64,000 bases of DNA from Ananas comosus (Eukaryota > Streptophyta > Magnoliopsida > Poales > Bromeliaceae). The notes beneath the pieces were generated by a model. That model made no database searches, was not told the origin of the DNA, and was given only the letters and a program-made list of their open reading frames with translations. Below, one piece after another: positions 57,309-64,000 of this stretch. Each line of letters opens with the position of its first letter. Positions within the stretch are counted from its first letter, which is position 1. The translations under genes were made by a program, and so were the position numbers. The stretch spans positions 11,318,627 to 11,382,626 of the forward strand of contig NC_033623.1 of assembly GCF_001540865.1 (NCBI RefSeq). Reading direction: 5' to 3'.

Positions 57309-60300
57309 TCAATTTGAACTCTGGTGCGAAACTGTTTTCTTGCAATCATTGTAAGGCACTGACTTGTAGCTTGTGGATGCAGCCACCCAGGGCATAAATG
57401 CTCCTTCATGGCCAACATTCTACAGAGAAATATTTCATTATCAAAAAAATTTGCACAACCGGAAAATGAAGTCTTACCAAAAAAAAATTGCCATAAAATG
57501 ACATTAATAACAACAACGTTAACACAGCAATCCAAGTTAATGCAACAAAGTATTTTATTTTATTTTATTTTTTTTATGTTTCACTTATAGACTACCAACA
57601 GCAAGTTGCGTACACTAAAAACAAGGTGACTAGAAGTAATTTTTATATAAGGGGCTGCATTGCAAATAATAGTATATGTTTTGATGATTCAGGTGAAGCT
57701 GCATGGTACCCAAGAATTAGCCTGATAAACATATGCAAAAATTCAAACAATACAAGTACTACAAAATTTCAATCAAGGGGAGAACTAACAACATAGCCCA
57801 AATTATGTAACCCAAAGTTATTAAGATTAGCAAGCAAATCTCATATACCATTTCGTCACTTCCCAACATTTTCCAATATGGGACTATTGGAATGTGACAT
57901 TACCACATTTCATGTAGTATAGTAGAATGTGTCACATATGCGAGAGTACTTGCACATTTTTACAACTTAGTAAATTTGTTTCTAACTAAAGTTTTATACA
58001 CCAAAGTTCTCGTTACGGTTAGGCATAATTGGCACATGCAAAGTGCACTGGCATATTATGTATAATTGTGCAGTATCAGTACGTGTTGAACACTAGCACA
58101 TAAAAGGGGTTCAATATGTGTGGCAATCTAACATATGCCCGTACTGAACATTCCCAAGCCACAACACTAAATTACACGATTAGCACCGGTATCTAAGTGA
58201 TTAGTCACTTACAGCAATAACGATTGATCCTTAGTATGAACTATAACTTTCAATCTTGGAACAAATCCTCTACATTTGATATCCACCCCCAGCATTTACA
58301 CATCAAGTCATCAACTAAGTTTTTTGACACTATATCAAATAAATGCACTCTGTTATGCATGCTAATGACATAAGTTTCTGCTAACAAAACTTATTCCACT
58401 AAGATTCTCATCATTTTCACTCTCACAATGGATAACTGAGTCCCAAAGGAAAGAGCCTTCCAAGGTACTCCATTGGGTATATAATGCCTCATCTCGAAGG
58501 GGACGCTAGTTTCGGTTGAATACCAACCTACTATCTTTTAGTTTGAAGAGTTAAGATTTGTAATTTGTTTGTATAAATCTCAGTCCACATGGAATGTTTA
58601 CCTGAAGTTTAATAATAACAAAGAGCTGTAGAGGGAGAGAGATGGAAGCAACCAGAATACTGGAAGTTCTTTTCCTACAAAACCAAACTAGTCCACTCCA
58701 ATTTTGGGCAGTTAAATAACTTCTCAAACTTAATAGCTTTGTCTATTGCTAAGCTTCTTTGATGCTCACAATTGGGCATTTAAATAATCTAAACCTTGGT
58801 AGCAACTGGCATTTCAAAAGTGCTCTTTGAAGAATTTCTAATCAAGGTACTGATAAGTATCTCAGAAAAACCAAGAGATAATTTCAAATTCACAAAAACA
58901 GGATGCCAAAACAGTGCATTCTGAAAATCATACCTGTAACCAAAAGAAGAACCCACGCAACAGACTCAATCCCCTGTGAGGATCAGCACATTCCATCTGT
59001 CTGGCAAGATCTGTAATTTGCAGGGAAAAAAGAGTCATCGGCCGTTCTTTCAAACATTTGAGTTTATACAAAATATAGGGGAAAAAAAAGAGAGATTGAG
59101 GTATTAAAGTTTGTTCTGAACTATTGAGGATGTGTTAGTTATATACGCAAGATCTGTGGAAGTTTAAAATAGACTAAGCACAATCAAGGACATTTGCTGG
59201 AAATATAAGAAACAGATAACAAGCCCCATGTCCAACTCAAGATTGGAGTGGTGACGGGCAACCGAACTTTAAAGGAGACTTCAGAGCTCTCAAAAGCACC
59301 ATATTCTAAATTGGGTCACACAAGCATAGAGTTTATTTCTCATTAATGATATACTGTGAATAAAAGGATAATATGAAACAATAGCATAATAAATTTTGCC
59401 ATTTCTTGAAATAATATACTTGTACTGAATATATATTAAATCAAAACTTGTTACTGGAAAACAACTATAAACGGATATCTAGCTTAAAGAACTGTAAGAT
59501 ACCTGGAGATTGAAATGCATACACCGTATAAAACAGTAAAAGAATTAAATAATTGAAAACAGAAAAGCAAGCAACCTATACATAGACAGGACAGGGAAAG
59601 CTTCATGTAATACACTAACACCTAATTTATTTATCGTGCAAAGATCTGGCCAGGACTTGGGTGATATATCGAAAGACAAACATTAGGATGAATGGAGAAA
59701 ATTTGAATGCCCCACAGGTAATGATAGTCCTTTTCTTCTTGAAAACTAGGCAAAGCTGCATGTACCTATGGGTTGCATGTGGTGAGAAAACGAAGCCCTG
59801 CACGGCCTATATCTTTTGTGCAGAGTACTTAGCCATGCAGCACATGTTTAAAGCACACAATAAGTATCATTTCATTTTCCAGGACCATATGCCATGTTAC
59901 TTTTATTGGATTGCTTGTACCGCAGAAAACTTTGTAGAATGTGAGCATTATTGAGGTTTACTAGGCCACAGATAATTGTGAGCTTGCATTGAGCTAAAAT
60001 AAAATATTAGTCTCAATTTTGTCCTTTTCTTCTCTTTTGAAGGCTTAGTAATGAAGCTTATTCTCCAATTCGCACATCGAGATACCATTTATGTACGCAA
60101 ACCTAGAAAATCATCGAGAAACAAATATAATATAAGAGAAATAACTAGCTATCGGACATGAACAATCTAACATATGTAGGATGCAGAAGAGCACCTGAAA
60201 ATATTAAGTGTTAAATGTTAGAAATTTAAACAGAAATGACATGCACTAGGAGAATTTACCTGGGTAATGATCAAAATATGAATAGCCCAACGCATTTGTT

Positions 60301-61263
60301 GAATAAGGTATGGACATGTTTCGCAACTCCTTGAACTTCGTTATACGTATGCGACGAGTCGCCATTGCCATAAGATCATCATATTCACTCTGATCGAATG
60401 GCTGTCGAAGTACACTCATCAGCCTGCTCTTGAACTCAGATGGTACCCTACCAAGGATCTCTTCGGGACAGCCATCGTTTTTCAAGGTCTGTAGCCCCAC
60501 GATGTTATTAAGAGTAACAGTAACAATAACATTAGTAATAAGGTGCCGAAAATTAAATCCGTATACAATGTTATATTCAAATCAATCAGCATGAGAAGGA
60601 AATCATTACGGGAACGTTAGCGGGGGTCTTCGGAGACTCATTAGAAAGGTCCGTAAGCTTCAGCGCCATCTCATTCGATCCACGTTCGCTTTCTTTTTCG
60701 ACAACTTCAGATTCAACTAACAACTCCTCTTGCCTCTCTTGCTCCTTGATTTCTTCTTCTTTGACATCTTCTTCCTCCTCATTCTTCTCCTCTTCTTTTT
60801 CTTTTTCTTTTTCTTCTTCTTCTTCCTCCTCCTCCTCCTCCTCTTCATACCTAACAACCACATTGTTATCCAATTCAAGGACCATTTTCCCATCCACAAC
60901 CCGGACGTGATCCAAGAAAATCCGATAGCTATCGTCGAACATCGAGATCCGAACATCAAACTGATCGGCGGGTTCAGGGCAACAAGCGGCTATCTCGCTC
61001 GAGTTCGATCCCGAACCCGCCCTCGTCCGCTTCGTCGTCGTCGTCGTCGTCTTCTTCTCGCTAGGGCAGGAACTCGGCCCGTTCGCGCTGCCGTCTCCGC
61101 TGCGATGAGATTGGATGATGTCGCTCGAATCCTCGTCATCCTCGTACTTGATACGCAAATGCGATCGCGAATCCTCGCAGATCATCTCGAGAACGTAGGA
61201 TTTGCCATCGACGCGGAGGTGCTCGAGGAAGAGCTTGTAATCGGGGTCGGCGTCGTCGCCCAT
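57309..61263 (-). CDS. unknown acidic protein with duplicated module
   Basis: Four coding exons (61263-60610, 60488-60260, 59010-58934, 57419-57309), GT/AG borders, matching phases, 356 aa. I do not recognise the family. The N-terminal half has two copies of one module: residues about 8-44 (DYKLFLEHLRVDGKSYVLEM, later RIKYEDDED) and about 112-145 (SYRIFLDHVRVVDGKMVLEL, then VVVRYEEEE), separated by a Ser/Thr/Lys-rich linker with TTTTTTKRTR. Next is a long Glu/Lys tract (about 140-205), probably disordered or helical. Exons 2-4 code for a well-formed region: EEILGRVPSEFKSRLMSVLR, QSEYDDLMAMATRRIRITKF, SYFDHYPDLARQMECADPHR, SLLRGFFFWLQNVGHEGAFM, ending at NDCKKTVSHQSSN. The non-repetitive character and intact splicing show a real gene. 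The ATG at 61263 is the only in-frame start. No signal peptide or membrane helix; a nuclear site is possible from the basic linker, but that is inference. Confidence 0.8.
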
Positions 61264-61334
61264 GGCGATCGCGGATCTCGCGGGGCGAGAGGAGGAGACA
61301 ATGAGAAGGAGCACGCGATCGCAGATGGCGACTT

Positions 61335-61367
61335 CTACGGCGGATGATCGGAGGGGCAATCGATCAT
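61335..61367 (-). promoter_or_regulatory. upstream ORF in the unknown gene's leader
   Basis: ATG to TAG encoding ten residues, in a different frame from the main start and ending 71 bases before it. If the transcript includes it, it may reduce translation. It depends on the transcript start, which is not visible. Confidence 0.35.
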
Positions 61368-61388
61368 GGCGCTAGGGTTTAGGGTTTT
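61368..61388 (-). promoter_or_regulatory. telo-box (AAACCCTAAACCCTA)
   Basis: Minus strand aaaaccctaaaccctagcgc just upstream of the uORF. Telo-boxes are frequent near the transcription start of plant genes for translation and growth, and bind telobox factors and PRC2 recruiters. The role here is inferred. Confidence 0.5.
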
Positions 61389-61668
61389 GGGGAAGGATTA
61401 GGGAAGGGGTTTGTGGTGGTCTTTTTGGGGAAGGGGAGAGATTATGGGAGGGAAAAACGGAACAAAACGGTGAGTTAAATGGGCCGAGTTACGGCCCACA
61501 AATCATTCGATTGGGACTTACTTTAGGCCCATTGAGGCCTATTAAGATATTAAATTGGATCCGGCTTTTATCTTGTGCAAAAATTTTCAAGCAACCATTT
61601 TTGTGATTTCGTTTTTTGGGGATAAATAATAATATTTAAGTATATTAGTTAAAAAAAAAATTGAGTCC

Positions 61669-61909
61669 GGCTACTATACTATCGATAGTACCAAGTGCTT
61701 GGTATTATTGAGTTTTCCATCGTTTGATCTACCCCTTTGACTCTTTTCACCGGTCAAATCATACTATTCAATGAACCATCTACTCAACTATAGAAAACTA
61801 GTATCATCCTAATCGGAAATTATTATCATTCTAACCGTATGTCTCTTCATCCAAGGGCCAAAAATCTAATAGCACAAGATGCTTGATACTATTAATAGTA
61901 CAATAGCCT
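61669..61909. mobile_element. stem-loop MITE-like repeat, full copy
   Basis: Left end ggctactatactatcgatag, and the right end read on the other strand ggctattgtactattaatag: inverted repeats of about 40 bases. The interior (tacccctttgactcttttca and onward) matches 48455-48655. TSD not clear. Confidence 0.6.
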
Positions 61910-63380
61910 AATTCAAAAAACTTATATGATTATTAGAGTGGAGCTAGAAGCGAGCATAGCAGTTTGCTTTCATATCATTGCTGGTGGTGGAACATTTGAA
62001 TGAACAATCGGCATTATTCTTTATCTAAGCTATTTGAACTTTTTAGATCTGAATTTCGCAACTTTAGACTTTGTTTGTCCATTATTTGAATGATCTTAAA
62101 TTTGATAATTTCTAATTGCTAAGATGACATGAATTTGAGACCACTTGATTATTAGGTACATGATATCATAAGATCATGAAATTAAAATTCTACATTGTTC
62201 AAACAATCTAAATTAAGTTAAAAAGTGACGATCATTGATTTGAAATACTCCAACAATGCGGAAGTAAACTTTCGTAAACTTCAATTATTCCTATAGAAGT
62301 ATTCTAGCTTCAATTCGATAGCGTTTAATTTCGTGCTATTATTCCTAAATAAAATATTTGCAACTCATAAATTCTTGCCCAAAAGGCCACCCTAAAATGC
62401 AACATAGAATAAATTCTCTCTACATATTGGAATTATTCCAAGAACTTCTGTAGATGGTTATTTCAATCACTATGTTTCTAATATTTTGGTCACCCAATTT
62501 ATCACTCAATGATTGTTCATAGCACGTGTTTACAATCATATATGCAAATTATTAGTCTTGCATATATTATTAGTGTTGCAAATTATTGGGGAGGGTAATG
62601 CTATATGTACATCAAAAACACATTTATGAATTTTCTTATCCAAGAGCTTATATCGTAATCTTATTTTATCATTTTTTTAACTAAAAATTCAAAAAAAAGT
62701 TCTGCACTCTAGAATTAGGGGGTATAAAATTTTACACTCTTTTTTGGATGTATAATCAACAATTTTTTAGCTGAAAATTTATTTTTATACTGCAAGTAGG
62801 CTCTAGAAACCCTAATTTTGCCCATTTTAATAGTTGGAAGATAATTATTGGATGATTGTCCACGTCAAGGGGATAATGTGAAGATAATGTTATTTTGATC
62901 AATAATATCTGTGAGTCCTTTTCTTTGCATTGATAAGTAGAGTACAGCTTTTCAACATAAACAGGGAGCAAGGCGACTAATCGATCTTGAATAATGAATT
63001 CTTTTTAATTGCTAAAGGCTTTGCCTCCCCTTCGCTTTCGTCTCACAGTGGATGCTGTGTAGCTGCAATTGTACGACGCAAGATCATGGAAAACTGTAGT
63101 GGCAAAAACACTACGGGAGTGTAATTATAATTATATAAAGAATAACTTGCAATGATAATAATAATTAAGTTTAAGTATGGTTTGAACCTGAAGAACTAAT
63201 ATGAATGGTGTTAAATGCAACGTAGTATACTAATATTAGCATTTGGGCCTAACAGGCCACAAAGTCCAAAGGGCCCATTAGTTGCAGTGATTACTCCGAG
63301 ATACATTTTCAGGCCCATAGACTCAATTGAAGCCCATTTCTTTTCGGGTAAGCTCGTAGTCACATCGCATATATTTTTAG

Positions 63381-63720
63381 GTAGCGTTTGGTTCGGGCAT
63401 AAGCAAGAACTAGCTATTCCAAGGATAGGTACAAGTATAGGATAGGTACAAGTATGGGGATAAGAAAATAGCATTTGCATGAAAATTGGGTTGTTCTCAG
63501 GGATAAAAAAAATAGCGTTTGAATAGATAATATGGAATAAAAAAAATAGTGGGTAGTTATATATAAAAAATGGAGGTGTTGGTGAAGCCAGTTATACCAG
63601 ATTATTTTAGATAACCGAGAACTACTATTTTTGAATGAAAAATTTATATTTTGGTATAAAGGGGATAAGGGATTATCCCTCCCCTTATCCCTAACCCTTT
63701 ATCCCCAATCCAAACATTGC
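63381..63720. mobile_element. MITE with gtttgg-type ends
   Basis: Left end ggtagcgtttggttcgggca, right end ccccaatccaaacattgc. Inner motifs aggtacaagtataggat and ttatccctccccttatccct are characteristic of the arms. Likely Tourist- or hAT-like; the target duplication was not resolved. Confidence 0.5.
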
Positions 63721-64000
63721 AATAAGCCAGTAAAATGCCGCCAAACCATGGTACTCCAATAATATGATATGACACTTGGAAGATGATCGTAGTGATGCTG
63801 TGCTAGAAGAGATGTCCGGAATAGAAATGTACGGAGCTAAATTCCCGTTTTCAAAGAGCACAAGGAAAACAAGTTAAAAGCACAATAAGCTCAACATTCT
63901 ATGGAAAGTAAGCTTTCTATTCCGCTAGTTTTGTCTGAGCGATCCTAGTTCAATTCTATCAATTTAGACATAGCAGTAGGATACAGCTACCTTAAGTCGA

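Larger units (their letters stand above)
61400..64000. other. intergenic DNA with MITEs to the window end
   Basis: No gene seen. It has the promoter side of the unknown gene (to about 61600), a stem-loop MITE (61669-61909), AT-rich DNA from 61910 to 63200, and a second MITE at 63381-63720. The last 280 bases are featureless. Confidence 0.6.

Overview
This is a nuclear segment of a flowering plant, almost certainly a monocot. Genes have introns with GT/AG borders. Several first exons are very GC-rich (ATG13, the PMT methyltransferase, SAUR, NDHM, VIT) inside strongly AT-rich intergenic DNA, a contrast typical of commelinid monocots. Pineapple or a close relative is my guess from the general look of genes and repeats; I could not test it. 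All gene models below come from reading frames and splice signals alone.

Seven protein-coding genes look intact: a VIT/CCC1-type vacuolar iron transporter homologue (6345-7073, minus); autophagy protein ATG13 in three coding exons (14618-19641, minus); an LRR receptor kinase of the non-RD, XA21/At3g47570-like type (26462-29674, minus); a PMT-type Golgi methyltransferase in five coding exons (36971-40892, plus); a SAUR32-like auxin-response protein (43164-43544, minus); NDHM of the chloroplast NDH complex (55687-57063, plus); and, tail to tail with it, a four-exon gene for an acidic protein of unknown function with a duplicated 35-residue module (57309-61263, minus). There is also an orphan last exon of a DHRS4/SDRA-like dehydrogenase (44497-44646), a 5'-truncated LINE with one frameshift and one stop, and a doubtful 122-aa coiled-coil ORF (747-1115).

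The genes do unrelated housekeeping, signalling and organelle jobs; no pathway cluster or operon-like unit is visible. The space between them is packed with small non-autonomous transposable elements. I could delimit several by target-site duplications: Mutator-like foldback MITEs (9-10 bp TSDs), a Pack-MULE-like element with a GC-rich core (23298-24233), Tourist-like MITEs (TAA/TTA TSDs), Helitrons with a 3' hairpin plus CTAG, a miniature LTR element with a tRNA-Met-type primer site, and tRNA-type SINEs. The SINEs share their 3' tail hairpin with the LINE, which suggests a SINE/LINE partnership.

Layout: 1-6.3 kb repeats; 6.3-7.2 VIT; 7.2-14.6 MITEs and tandem duplication; 14.6-19.7 ATG13; 19.8-26.4 and 30-36.9 repeat fields carrying two copies of one duplicated block, on either side of the receptor kinase; 37-41 PMT; 43.1-43.9 SAUR; 44.2-47.3 orphan exon and LINE; 47.3-55.6 MITEs, Helitron and a tandem duplication interrupted by an N; 55.7-61.4 convergent NDHM/unknown pair; 61.4-64 MITEs. 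Single Ns at 20759, 44219, 52048, 54212 and 55031 may mark assembly joins, and two of them lie at repeat borders. I found no single spectacular new system. The best candidates for something undescribed are the unknown module protein and the SINE/LINE tail partnership.
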